Origin: Chlorogloeopsis sp038404745
Lineage (GTDB): Bacteria > Cyanobacteriota > Cyanobacteriia > Cyanobacteriales > Nostocaceae
Direction of reading: 5' to 3'
Length of the DNA stretch: 64,000 nucleotides
Assembly (NCBI RefSeq): GCF_038404745.2
Contig: NZ_JAYKTT020000005.1
Location: 62,001 to 126,000 of the forward strand
Below the pieces are notes generated by a model. The model saw nothing but the letters and a program-made list of their open reading frames with translations, was not told where the DNA came from and ran no database searches. Both the position numbers and the translations under genes were made by a program. Below are positions 18,607-26,640 of the stretch, piece after piece. Each line of letters opens with the position of its first letter. The stretch's first letter is position 1.

Positions 18607-19001
18607 TATAAAATTTCCTGAATCAAAAACTGGTTATAACTAATTAGTTAGGAAAGAATCTCATAAGAGATTATTTATAAAGTAAACCTTAAATTGTAGG
18701 GTGCGTTACGCGCTGCCTTAACACATCCTACTTAGTATTAATACGATTTCCCTAAATTTTAGCTACAGATTAAAAAAGGTTTGTAATTGCGCTTAAGCGC
18801 TACTACAAACTATGTGTAGCCTTAATTTTAGAGAATTGGTATTACTTTATAAATAGCCTCTAAAACTTAGCATTCCAAAAAAAAATAATCTTGTAAACTC
18901 ATATGCAATTTAGATGCAACTCAACCCAGCATCATTGCTATACTTCAATTGCAAAGATACAAATGCCTTGACAAGAGAGGATGAATATAGTCTAGGGTTA
19001 T
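18607..19001. other. Intergenic region dominated by a long palindromic element
   Basis: No gene. Most of it is the 196-bp inverted-repeat element at 18666-18861. The remainder is AT-rich. It lies upstream of the GG-leader gene and downstream of cysA. Confidence 0.5.
18666..18861. repeat. 196-bp MITE-like palindromic element
   Basis: The left end AGAGATTATTTATAAAGTAA and the right end, read in reverse complement, AGAGGCTATTTATAAAGTAA match at 17 of 20 bases. An inner pair (AATACGATTTCCCTAAATTT and AATACCAATTCTCTAAAATT in reverse) is also complementary, and a perfect-looking GTAGGGTGCGTTACG hairpin lies at 18696-18731. It has no coding capacity. Confidence 0.6.
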
Positions 19002-20018
19002 CTATATTGAATAATACAACGGGAAAGACCTAGCATCCTTTGGCTTCACATATACCTTCTGTTGTGGCTCTAGCTGTAACTCATCAAACCGTTCCCGTGT
19101 TAAATGCGCCGTTACTACCTGTCCATCATCTAAAGTCAATTCTGCCTGAATTTCCCAACCGAGATGTATCAATCGACTCACTCTTGCTGCTACGGTGGTG
19201 CCGTTGGGAGTTGTTTCTATCAGGACATCTTGGGGACGCAGGAATATTTCAGGATGTGCTGAATCGAACCCGTTACCCTGGAAGATTCGCGAACTACTTG
19301 GCAGCACATTTACAGGCCCGATGAAACTCATGACAAAGGCTGTGGCGGGATGATCGTAAACATCTGCTGGTGTTCCTATCTGTTCTACGCGTCCTTTATT
19401 CATTACCACAATTTCGTCTGATACTTCCATTGCTTCTTCTTGATCATGGGTGACGAAAACTGTGGTGACGTGTACTTCATCATGCAAGCGCCGCAACCAA
19501 GCACGTAAGTCTTTACGGACTTTAGCATCAAGTGCGCCAAACGGTTCATCCAGCAATAATACCTCTGGTTCTGGTGCCAGCGCCCTTGCTAAGGCTACTC
19601 TTTGCCGTTGCCCACCAGAAAGTTGTGAAGGATAGCGATCGCCTAGTCCTCCAAGTTGCACTAATTCTAATAATTCTTCTACCCGCCTTTTTGCTTTAGC
19701 TTTCGCAACCTTACGAATTTCCAACCCAAAAGCAATGTTTTGCCGTACTGTCATATGCTTGAATAGGGCATAATGCTGAAATACAAAGCCAATATTTCTT
19801 TCTTGCACGCTTTGATAGGTAGCATCTTTGCCCGTAAGCACAATTCTGCCGCTATCTGGCACTTCCAAACCAGAAATTAGCCGCAACAAGCTAGACTTTC
19901 CTGAACCTGATGGCCCCAATAAAGCAACCAGGGAGCCACTTTTGATTTCCAGACTTACCCGATCAACCGCTTTAAAACTGCCAAAATGTTTGGATACGTT
20001 TTCAACTACTATGCCCAC
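19002..20018 (-). CDS. cysA: Sulfate/thiosulfate ABC transporter ATP-binding protein
   Basis: 338 residues. ATPase of a sulfate/molybdate-type importer: Walker A GPSGSGKSSLL near residue 36, signature LSGGQRQRVALARALA near 131, Walker B EVLLLDEPFGALD, H-loop TVFVTHDQEEAMEV, and a C-terminal TOBE-like regulatory region. The N-terminus MGIVVENVSKHFGSFKAVD is CysA-like. GTG 20018 was chosen over TTG 20036 because GAGG lies about 9 bases before it. No cysT, cysW or sbp lies in the window, so the permease must be encoded elsewhere. It is divergent from chlP. Confidence 0.88.
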   Translation of the reverse strand: MGIVVENVSKHFGSFKAVDRVSLEIKSGSLVALLGPSGSGKSSLLRLISGLEVPDSGRIVLTGKDATYQSVQERNIGFVFQHYALFKHMTVRQNIAFGLEIRKVAKAKAKRRVEELLELVQLGGLGDRYPSQLSGGQRQRVALARALAPEPEVLLLDEPFGALDAKVRKDLRAWLRRLHDEVHVTTVFVTHDQEEAMEVSDEIVVMNKGRVEQIGTPADVYDHPATAFVMSFIGPVNVLPSSSRIFQGNGFDSAHPEIFLRPQDVLIETTPNGTTVAARVSRLIHLGWEIQAELTLDDGQVVTAHLTRERFDELQLEPQQKVYVKPKDARSFPLYYSI

Positions 20019-20323
20019 TGCTATTAACCTCTGCAACTTATCTACGGTTGTTTGATGGGGTTAGAGTATTTTATTTATACCATAGATGGTTGCTACTAAG
20101 TTGCAAGTTGTGAAAATTTAGTATCACGAGCGGCGATCGCCACGATTTGCTTTGGAGTTTGAACAAAGCAGCAAATTTCATCATACCCAATTCCAATTTA
20201 AGCAATCGTAGCGAAATATTAAGGAATATTGCATTTCCGTGCGATCCTGAAGATAGAGCGAGAAATGAGCCAAAACTCCGTGATACGATTCTTTCGGTAA
20301 ATGTCAAGATTGGGAGTAGACCT
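20019..20323. other. cysA-chlP divergent promoter region
   Basis: The chlP frame is open upstream to 20147, but the added residues (for example NKAANFIIPNSNLSNRS) do not belong to the family. This region is best read as the non-coding control region of both divergent genes. No specific operator recognised. Confidence 0.5.
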
Positions 20324-21544
20324 TTGACACTACGGGTTGCTGTTGTTGGGTCAGGCCCAGCTGGCTCATCTGCCGCAGAAACACTGGCAAAAGCTGGGAT
20401 CGAGACTTACCTGTTTGAGCGCAAACTAGATAATGCCAAGCCCTGTGGCGGTGCGATTCCCCTGTGCATGGTAAGTGAATTTGACCTGCCCAAGGATATC
20501 ATTGACCGTCAGGTGCGGAAGATGAAAATGATCTCACCCTCCAATCGTGAGGTTGATATCAATTTAGAAAAAGAAGAAGAATATATAGGAATGTGCCGCC
20601 GTGAGGTGCTGGATGGTTACCTGCGCAATCGAGCGGCAAAATTAGGCGCACATTTAATTAATGCCACTGTTCATAAACTCGATATACCTACTAACAATAC
20701 TGACCCTTACACCATTCATTATGTAGACCATACAGAAGGTGGTGCTCAAGGCATTGCCAAAACTCTGAAGGTCGATTTAATTATCGGTGCAGATGGGGCG
20801 AACTCCCGTGTTGCCAAAGAAATGGATGCTGGGGATTACAATTATGCGATCGCTTTCCAAGAGCGGATTCGCTTACCCCAAGACAAAATGGCATATTACA
20901 ATCAGTTAGCAGAAATGTACGTTGGCGACGACGTTTCTACTGACTTTTATGCTTGGGTTTTCCCCAAATACGACCACGTAGCCGTCGGAACTGGTACGAT
21001 GCACGTGAATAAAGCCAGTATTAAGCAACTGCAAGCTGGTATCCGCGCCCGTGCTGTAGAAAAACTTGCTGGCGGTCAAATTATCAAAGTCGAAGCACAC
21101 CCTATTCCCGAACATCCTCGCCCCCGCCGCGTTGTTGGACGCATTGCCTTGGTAGGAGATGCTGCTGGCTACGTCACCAAATCCTCTGGCGAAGGCATTT
21201 ACTTTGCTGCTAAATCTGGGCGGATGTGTGCCGACACCATTGTGGAAGTATCTAACGGTGGTGCTCGCATTCCCACAGAAAATGAACTCAAGCTCTACCT
21301 GAAGCGCTGGGATAAAAAATACGGACTCACCTATAAAGTGCTAGATCTCCTGCAAACCGTATTTTATCGTTCTGATGCTACCCGCGAAGCATTTGTGGAA
21401 ATGTGTGCAGACCTTGACGTACAGCGGCTAACATTTGATAGCTATCTGTATAAAACGGTTGTGCCAGCGAATCCCATCACCCAGTTAAAAATTACTGCCA
21501 AGACAATTGGTAGTCTTTTGCGCGGTAACGCTTTGGCTCCCTAA
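20324..21544 (+). CDS. chlP: Geranylgeranyl diphosphate/chlorophyll reductase
   Basis: 406 residues, the usual ChlP length. It reduces the geranylgeranyl chain to phytyl, using NADPH and FAD, for chlorophyll a, tocopherol and phylloquinone. FAD-binding motif VVGSGPAGSSAAETLAKAG at residues about 7-24, GADGANSRVAKEMDAG in the middle, and GDAAGYVTKSSGEGIYFA for the second FAD contact. The start is TTG 20324: MTLRVAVVGSGPAG is the family start, and GGGAG lies 7 bases upstream. The same enzyme would presumably phytylate chlorophyll f made under far-red light (inference). Confidence 0.95.
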   Translation: MTLRVAVVGSGPAGSSAAETLAKAGIETYLFERKLDNAKPCGGAIPLCMVSEFDLPKDIIDRQVRKMKMISPSNREVDINLEKEEEYIGMCRREVLDGYLRNRAAKLGAHLINATVHKLDIPTNNTDPYTIHYVDHTEGGAQGIAKTLKVDLIIGADGANSRVAKEMDAGDYNYAIAFQERIRLPQDKMAYYNQLAEMYVGDDVSTDFYAWVFPKYDHVAVGTGTMHVNKASIKQLQAGIRARAVEKLAGGQIIKVEAHPIPEHPRPRRVVGRIALVGDAAGYVTKSSGEGIYFAAKSGRMCADTIVEVSNGGARIPTENELKLYLKRWDKKYGLTYKVLDLLQTVFYRSDATREAFVEMCADLDVQRLTFDSYLYKTVVPANPITQLKITAKTIGSLLRGNALAP

Positions 21545-21650
21545 TTAGGGTATACAAAGACTAGGATATTGAATATACAAGACGCACTTGCATCGGGGAT
21601 ATTTTCCGCTTGAGGTGCGTCTACTTTTTTTGTATCACTTACTCTGGATT

Positions 21651-23306
21651 ATGCGCCGAGTTATACAAGTTTTTAGTAAAATTATTGCTCCTGCTGCCAA
21701 GCGATTTGATTATGCTTTGGAATATCCCCAAATAGCACAGCGAAAGTTACAGGAGGAAATTTTTCAACGTCTTCATCACAGTGAATATGGTAAATCATTA
21801 GGCATCAATACTATTGCTGATTGGTCTCAAATTCCTATACTGAAATACCAGGATATTGAAACTTGGATTTTAAAACAGCAAGCAACAAAAAAGTCTCTTC
21901 TCACAAACGAACCGATTCTTTTCTATGAAAAGACTTCTGGAAGTCGTGGTGCTGCTAAAGTCATTCCTTATACAAAGTCTCTGCGTCGTTCTTTTAATCA
22001 GATGTTTTGTGTTTGGGCATATGATTTGATTGTACATGGCCCCAAACTTTCCACTGGAAAGATATATTTCTGTATTTCGCCGCAGTTGGGAGACAAAGGC
22101 GACGCAGAGATAGTAAGACGCGGTGACGCTTCTAAAGACGCGGAGAGTTTCAGACACGGCGACGCAGAGAAATTGTCAAACACATTCCCCGTATCCCCGC
22201 GTCTCCGTGTCCCTATGTCCCCTTCGCCCGTGTTCTCTTCCGGGCTAGAGGATGATTCTCAATATTTAGATACTTGGTTAAGGTGGTTTGTTAGCCCGTT
22301 TCTGGTTGCCCCTGCACGACTCAACCGCTTGCGCAATGCTCAAGAGTTTAGACACGAGCTTGCCAAAGCGTTATTGATGGCACGAAAGCTGGAAATTATT
22401 TCTATTTGGAGTCCTACTTTTTTGCGGATAATCCTTGATTATATTCAAACTCACCGCAAAGAATTGGCTTTAGAATTGGGCGATCGCATTTCACGAGAAT
22501 GCCGTCAAATCTTGCTAGAACCTTCTTCTTTAATTCCCTGGACACAAATTTGGCCGGAACTTAAGTTGATTTCTTGTTGGGATAGTGCTAACGCTGCCGA
22601 TGGAGCAGGTTTTTTGCGAGCTTTGTTTCCTAATGTCTTAGTGCAGGGAAAAGGACTATTAGCAACAGAAGCACCAATGACTATTCCTTTGATTGGCGCA
22701 CAAGGATGTGTACCTGTTCTAGATCAAGTTTTTTTTGAGTTTGAAGATGTAGAAGGAAAAATTTACCATCTTCACGAATTAGAAAAGGGAAAAGTTTACG
22801 AGATTATTATTTCTCAGAAGGGAGGATTGTATCGTTACCGCATTGGCGATCGCGTTCGCGTTACTCATTTTTATCTACAGACACCCTGCTTAGAATTTCT
22901 CGGACGTACTCAGGAAATCAGCGACTTAGTGGGTGAAAAGCTGCATTCTGAATTTGTCCGCGATGCTCTAAATAGTCTGCCATTACAGGAAACATTATTT
23001 AAAAGCCTTGTACCCGCCAAGCAACCCAAAGAACACTATATTCTATTACTTGATCGAACTACACTGCATCCTCAAGAAATCGCTACGCAATTAGACGCTG
23101 CACTGCAACAATCTCCTCATTACCACCATGCTAGGCTTTTGGGACAACTTACGAGCGTGCGTGTAATAGTACATTCACGCATTCATGAGATTATTAGTTT
23201 ACATCAAGCCTGTTCTGGCAAAAAGTGGGGAGACTTAAAACACGAGATTCTCTCTAACACGCCTATTGATGAAGAATTAATTGTCGAGTTGGAGAAATCA
23301 ATTTAA
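21651..23306 (+). CDS. GH3-family acyl-amide synthetase-like protein with in-frame repeat
   Basis: 551 residues from ATG 21651 (MRRVIQVFSKIIAPAAKRFD). GH3-fold adenylating enzyme: EKTSGSRGAAKVIPYT near residue 105 is the ATP-binding loop, then LLATEAPMTIPL and YRYRIGDRVRV. Plant GH3 proteins conjugate amino acids to jasmonate or auxin. The substrates of bacterial members are unknown. Residues about 145-198 are a Gly/Asp/Arg- then Ser/Pro-rich stretch (GDAEIVRRGDASKDAES ... SPRLRVPMSPSP) encoded by a palindromic repeat that inserted without breaking the frame. It follows chlP with a gap of about 100 bp. Confidence 0.8.
   Translation: MRRVIQVFSKIIAPAAKRFDYALEYPQIAQRKLQEEIFQRLHHSEYGKSLGINTIADWSQIPILKYQDIETWILKQQATKKSLLTNEPILFYEKTSGSRGAAKVIPYTKSLRRSFNQMFCVWAYDLIVHGPKLSTGKIYFCISPQLGDKGDAEIVRRGDASKDAESFRHGDAEKLSNTFPVSPRLRVPMSPSPVFSSGLEDDSQYLDTWLRWFVSPFLVAPARLNRLRNAQEFRHELAKALLMARKLEIISIWSPTFLRIILDYIQTHRKELALELGDRISRECRQILLEPSSLIPWTQIWPELKLISCWDSANAADGAGFLRALFPNVLVQGKGLLATEAPMTIPLIGAQGCVPVLDQVFFEFEDVEGKIYHLHELEKGKVYEIIISQKGGLYRYRIGDRVRVTHFYLQTPCLEFLGRTQEISDLVGEKLHSEFVRDALNSLPLQETLFKSLVPAKQPKEHYILLLDRTTLHPQEIATQLDAALQQSPHYHHARLLGQLTSVRVIVHSRIHEIISLHQACSGKKWGDLKHEILSNTPIDEELIVELEKSI
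22084..22240 (+). repeat. GACGCGGAGA / CCGCGTCTCCGTGTCCC palindromic repeat inside a gene
   Basis: GGGAGACAAAGGCGACGCAG, several GACGCGGAGAG-like units, then CCGCGTCTCCGTGTCCC units that are their complements. The same kind of sequence lies between psbC2 and psbB2 near 28440-28520. Here it is translated in frame as part of the GH3-like protein. Confidence 0.7.
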
Positions 23307-23927
23307 TTGGAAGACGCACAGAATCAAGGTGGAATAATCTATGCAGGAGATAAATCCTTGGGTTACTATCCTGGTATTCGTAATGTCTGTGATCGCAACT
23401 GCGATCGGTGTGTACAATTTTGAATTATTTTTAAACTTTATCTGTTTGATTGATACTTTGCCTAATGTCAGCAAACATTGCAAGTAATCTTAAATCATAT
23501 GTGTGTATTACTAAAATTCATAAAAGTTTACGGAGTTCTAACCCCTGGGATTGCTGAACACGGGATTAAGTGGTATGAGTCTACTCGTGTTAGTGACTGT
23601 GAGCGTGAGCATTTACCAGTTCTGCACTAACTATTGATGGCTAATAGAGCAGTGAGCGCGAAAATAATTAATCGACTCAACAATAAGTGCACTAATTGTA
23701 GGGCAATATCTCCTTCTTAAACCACCTGCTGCTCGCTAATCACAGAGCCACCTAATAACCCCACTACAAGCAACACCACAATCAACCCACCCAAATAATT
23801 ATATTTAACTGGATTTCTCGACGGGAATACTCAATATTGCTCACCACATACTCAGTACAATAATTATTAAGGGCAACAATTAGTTTGAGCTTGAAAAGTC
23901 AGACACTGATTGTGTGAAGGGGAAAGG
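23307..23927. other. Gene-poor region with only doubtful small frames
   Basis: Besides the small frame at 23341-23487, short pieces such as MCVLLKFIKVYGVLTPGIAEHG (from 23500) and, on the minus strand near 23725-23820, NPVKYNYLGGLIVVLLVVG without a start codon look like remnants of small genes. Nothing else recognised. Confidence 0.4.
23341..23487 (+). CDS. Possible 48-aa single-helix membrane protein
   Basis: MQEINPWVTILVFVMSVIAT starts a 48-residue frame with one strong transmembrane helix. AGGTGGA lies about 8 bases before the ATG. No family recognised. The size and context do not allow a firm call. Confidence 0.3.
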   Translation: MQEINPWVTILVFVMSVIATAIGVYNFELFLNFICLIDTLPNVSKHCK

Positions 23928-24605
23928 ATGAAGCATATCAAGCAAGGAATTGCCATTTTGGGAATCACAAGCATGATAGCTGGAATACCTGCTATTGTGT
24001 ATGCACAAGCACCACAAACGCGCGGCACTCAGATTAGTTATCAACAGTACTACACTCAGGGAGTGCAAAAGCTAGAGCAAGGTAATTTTAGTGGTGCAAT
24101 TGAAGATTTTGATCTAGCAGTGCAACTTAACCCTCAACTATATCAAGGTTTGTGTCTGCGAGGTATAGCTAAATATCAATTAGGGGACTTGCAAGCAGCG
24201 AAAGTAGATTTTGCACAAGCGCTCAAAATCAATCCCAATTATGCAGATGCTTACAATAGTAGGGGAATTGTATCAGCAGAATTGGGAGATACCCAAGGCG
24301 CGATCGCTGACTTTAACAAAACACTGACAATCAATCCGCAGTTTGTCGATGCCTACTACAATCGCGGGCTTCTAAATCACAAACAGGGAAATCACAAGTT
24401 AGCCATAGCAGACTTTAATCAAGCGCTTAAAATTAATCCCAAGCTAGCTGATGCTTACGGCAACCGGGCAATTGTCCAATATACTCTGGGAAATAAGCGC
24501 GGTGCTATTGCAGATCTACAAAAAGCAGCAACATTATTTCGCGAACAAGGAAACAGCGAAGGTTATCAACAAACACAATTTCTGATTCAGAAGGTTCAGG
24601 AGTAG
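23928..24605 (+). CDS. Exported TPR-repeat protein
   Basis: 225 residues from ATG 23928, with AAGGGG 6 bases upstream. Signal peptide (MKHIKQGIAILGITSMIAGI ... VYAQA), then about five tetratricopeptide repeats with the usual Y-x-R-G/A-x-A-K and ALKINPNYADAYNSRG-type units. TPR arrays mediate protein-protein binding. This one should act in the periplasm or thylakoid lumen. The partner is unknown. A rho-independent-type terminator follows at 24699. Confidence 0.8.
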   Translation: MKHIKQGIAILGITSMIAGIPAIVYAQAPQTRGTQISYQQYYTQGVQKLEQGNFSGAIEDFDLAVQLNPQLYQGLCLRGIAKYQLGDLQAAKVDFAQALKINPNYADAYNSRGIVSAELGDTQGAIADFNKTLTINPQFVDAYYNRGLLNHKQGNHKLAIADFNQALKINPKLADAYGNRAIVQYTLGNKRGAIADLQKAATLFREQGNSEGYQQTQFLIQKVQE

Positions 24606-25166
24606 CTAGTACAAAAAGACAGTTCCTATGAACCTTCCACATTACTAAGCTTGAAAAAGGGCATTAGGCATTCAACCCTTTTAATTTTTGATTGCATCGG
24701 TGGGCAGCAATGTCCACCTTTTTTTAGCACTGAACATACAATAAAAAACAGAGACTTCCCCTCATCAAGAGCTAGCTTGACACATTTTCAATTCGACATC
24801 AGTGCATGAATCAATTCTACTTCTATTATTCAAAAATAACACGGTAAAAGTCATTAAAAAATGCTGATGATTGTTTATATTTATGTGAAAAATATCTCTA
24901 ATTGTGTAACTTCTAATTAAGATAATCTTAGTAAATATCAATATTTGTTTATAAAGCCCAAACAGTAAGGTTGGCACTATCTAACTTTCCTCAAACCCTG
25001 ATTTTGACGTTATGGATAGTGCCACCCTACAAAAATTGCTAAAAAAGCCCAGAAGTCATATCATTTCACGTTCATTACGATACACATGAATTTTGCCCAG
25101 CCGCGATATATCGCAGCTCTACACAGTCTGTATTGGTATCAGATTGTTTGTGAAATAGTATTAGCG
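24606..25166. other. Intergenic region between TPR gene and FaRLiP cluster
   Basis: Contains the terminator at 24699-24725 and an inverted repeat GGTTGGCACTAT (24969-24980) / ATAGTGCCACC (25016-25026) with a 35-base loop. No gene supported. Confidence 0.5.
24699..24725 (+). terminator. Rho-independent terminator after TPR gene
   Basis: Stem GGTGGG ... GTCCACC with a 7-base loop, followed by seven T. Confidence 0.65.
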
Positions 25167-25313
25167 CTACGGCAAAGAATGGAAAAAAGTACCATATTGC
25201 AAACCAGGAAATAGATAATTCAACACAATCAAAATCACAGAAACAATCACCAAAGCCAATGTAGCTATTACAGGAGCAGTGGAAAGATATCTGAATAAAT
25301 AACGTGTTTCCAT
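25167..25313 (-). CDS. psaJ2: Far-red photosystem I subunit PsaJ2
   Basis: 48 residues, one transmembrane helix. METRYLFRYLSTAPVIATLA matches the PsaJ N-terminus (the YLSTAPV motif), and the C-terminal LNYLFPGL matches the FFPD-type end. PsaJ is a small PSI subunit next to PsaF. As the last gene of the minus-strand FaRLiP block it should replace PsaJ in far-red PSI. GGAGA lies 7 bases before the ATG. It follows psaF2 by 187 bp. It lies too low in length for routine gene finders to catch reliably. Confidence 0.85.
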   Translation of the reverse strand: METRYLFRYLSTAPVIATLALVIVSVILIVLNYLFPGLQYGTFFHSLP

Positions 25314-25500
25314 GGTAGTTTCTCCAAAATCAACTCAAGTGAAATTTGTCAAACAGAATTTAGGAATTAGGAGCCAGAATAAATTCTTCATTCTGAATTC
25401 TATATTCTGTATTCTGGATTATTCTTCAAATTTTTATTCGGATTTTTGAGAGGATATTGTTGAACTATAGAAAATTTTCAGATATCCTCTCAGTCTTATT

Positions 25501-25980
25501 TCAGCGAACTGAAATAGGAATTTCTTCATCTTTCGCAACTAATTCACCTGCTAATAATTCTTTGATTACTGCCGCCGGCCAAAATAAAGCCATCACCATA
25601 CAACTGATGAACAATGGTATATCAATAAACACCTCCTTTTCTTCTGCTTTCTCTTGTTTTTTAATTGCTTGTAGATAAGACCGACCGCTCCAGCCAATAA
25701 AACCAGCAGTGTATAGAAATATGGCGATCGGAATTGCTGCATCAACAGCAAAACTCAGGCGATCAAGAGCGATTCGAGGTAAACCATCCTCTCCACAAAG
25801 CAACTGCGAATAAGCTTTTAATGGCTTTGTTGTGTAATAACTGTCAGGAGAATTTTTCATCCTTTCTACAAATGCAGCTGATTTGTAACAAGGCACCAAT
25901 GTAGTATTTTCTGCCAATGCAGTAGAAACAGCACTAAACCAAATAAAAATGGCGAGCATCAAAGCAAATATTCTTTTCAT
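25501..25980 (-). CDS. psaF2: Far-red photosystem I subunit PsaF2
   Basis: 159 residues. Signal peptide ending near STALAEN, then a lumenal part with the two conserved Cys (VPCYKSAAF and LLCGEDGLPR), a transmembrane helix near IAIFLYTAGFIGWSGRSYL and a C-terminal hydrophobic stretch, all as in PsaF. PsaF is the lumenal/transmembrane subunit for docking of plastocyanin or cytochrome c6. The cluster context marks it as the far-red paralogue. AAGG lies immediately before the ATG. It is 50 bp downstream of an unassigned 47-aa gene. Confidence 0.93.
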   Translation of the reverse strand: MKRIFALMLAIFIWFSAVSTALAENTTLVPCYKSAAFVERMKNSPDSYYTTKPLKAYSQLLCGEDGLPRIALDRLSFAVDAAIPIAIFLYTAGFIGWSGRSYLQAIKKQEKAEEKEVFIDIPLFISCMVMALFWPAAVIKELLAGELVAKDEEIPISVR

Positions 25981-26030
25981 ACCTTGTTGATTGTTGAATT
26001 TTAGTTATTAGTGGTTATTTTTTTAAACAA

Positions 26031-26174
26031 TTACCTTCGATTTGCTGGATAAGTGTTTGCTGCATAAATTATTACGAGAGCGCAAAATGACACAGCTGTT
26101 ATCAAACCAAAAAGAACTCCGGTTGCAGTTGAGGCAAATTGTCCCTCACCATACGCTAAAAACATGGATTGCAT
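26031..26174 (-). CDS. Unassigned 47-aa single-helix protein in FaRLiP operon
   Basis: MQSMFLAYGEGQFASTATGV followed by a single hydrophobic helix (VLFGLITAVSFCALVIIYA) and a basic end ANTYPANRR. GGAGG lies 7 bases before ATG 26174 (ATG 26165 is an alternative). It sits between psbH2 and psaF2 on the same strand. It does not match PsaI, PsaJ, PsaM, PsaX, PsbH, PsbX, PsbJ or other small photosystem subunits that I know. Size, topology and place suggest a photosystem small subunit or assembly helper specific to far-red light (inference). Confidence 0.6.
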   Translation of the reverse strand: MQSMFLAYGEGQFASTATGVLFGLITAVSFCALVIIYAANTYPANRR

Positions 26175-26190
26175 TTAAATACCTCCGTTT

Positions 26191-26265
26191 ATTGGTTAGT
26201 CATTAGTTATTGGTCATTGGTCATTTGTTAGTGGTTAATGGTTAATAGCTAATGGTTAGTAGTTA
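26191..26265. repeat. Short tandem TTAGT(C/T)A-type repeats
   Basis: Degenerate heptamer-like units (TTAGTCATTAGTTATTGGTCATTGG...). Similar runs occur near 3276-3324, 34082-34122 and 49633-49690. They resemble the short tandemly repeated sequences common between cyanobacterial genes. Confidence 0.55.
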
Positions 26266-26325
26266 GTAGGGGCGGGTTTATGAAGATAAATTATCCGTTT
26301 GAACGGCAAGATTATCAACAAACCC
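26266..26325. repeat. GTAGGGGCGGG palindromic repeat, copy 2 (inverted)
   Basis: Reads GTAGGGGCGGGTTTATGAAG ... ATCAACAAACCC, which is the reverse-complement orientation of the copy at 35837-35904, including the TTGAACGGCAAGATTATCAA centre. Confidence 0.7.
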
Positions 26326-26360
26326 ATGTTTATCACCTGTGATTATTTGCCCAAACTTGT

Positions 26361-26567
26361 TCAATTCATATTGATTCCTTCAAGTAAAATTGAGGAATTG
26401 ACAATCTCTAAAATCATTAATAAAAAAATAAACAACAACAGCATCAAGCCAGCCATTAGTGGTGTAGTACCCCAACCAGGGGTAACCTTACCTGCCTCAG
26501 TATTTAATTTTTTGAGTAAATATTGTACAGGTGCGACTTTTTTAGGTTGAAATTTTTGTGCTTGCAT
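26361..26567 (-). CDS. psbH2: Far-red photosystem II subunit PsbH2
   Basis: 68 residues. The signature GKVTPGWGTTPLMAG is diagnostic for PsbH, followed by one transmembrane helix and ILEIVNSSILLEGI. PsbH sits beside CP47 and stabilises QB-site function. The N-terminal extension MQAQKFQPKKVAPVQYLLKK differs from ordinary cyanobacterial PsbH. GGAGGA lies 5 bases before the ATG. It is 73 bp downstream of psbB2, in the same order as in the far-red photosystem II set. Confidence 0.92.
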   Translation of the reverse strand: MQAQKFQPKKVAPVQYLLKKLNTEAGKVTPGWGTTPLMAGLMLLLFIFLLMILEIVNSSILLEGINMN

Positions 26568-26640
26568 GGATTCCTCCGACTATTTTTGATGGTATTTGGT
26601 AATTTGTAGAGACGCACCATGGCGCGTCTCTACTTGTGTT

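Noticed and set aside
23725..23825. Minus-strand hydrophobic peptide NPVKYNYLGGLIVVLLVVG
   Set aside because: No start codon in frame before a stop; at best a remnant of a small membrane protein.
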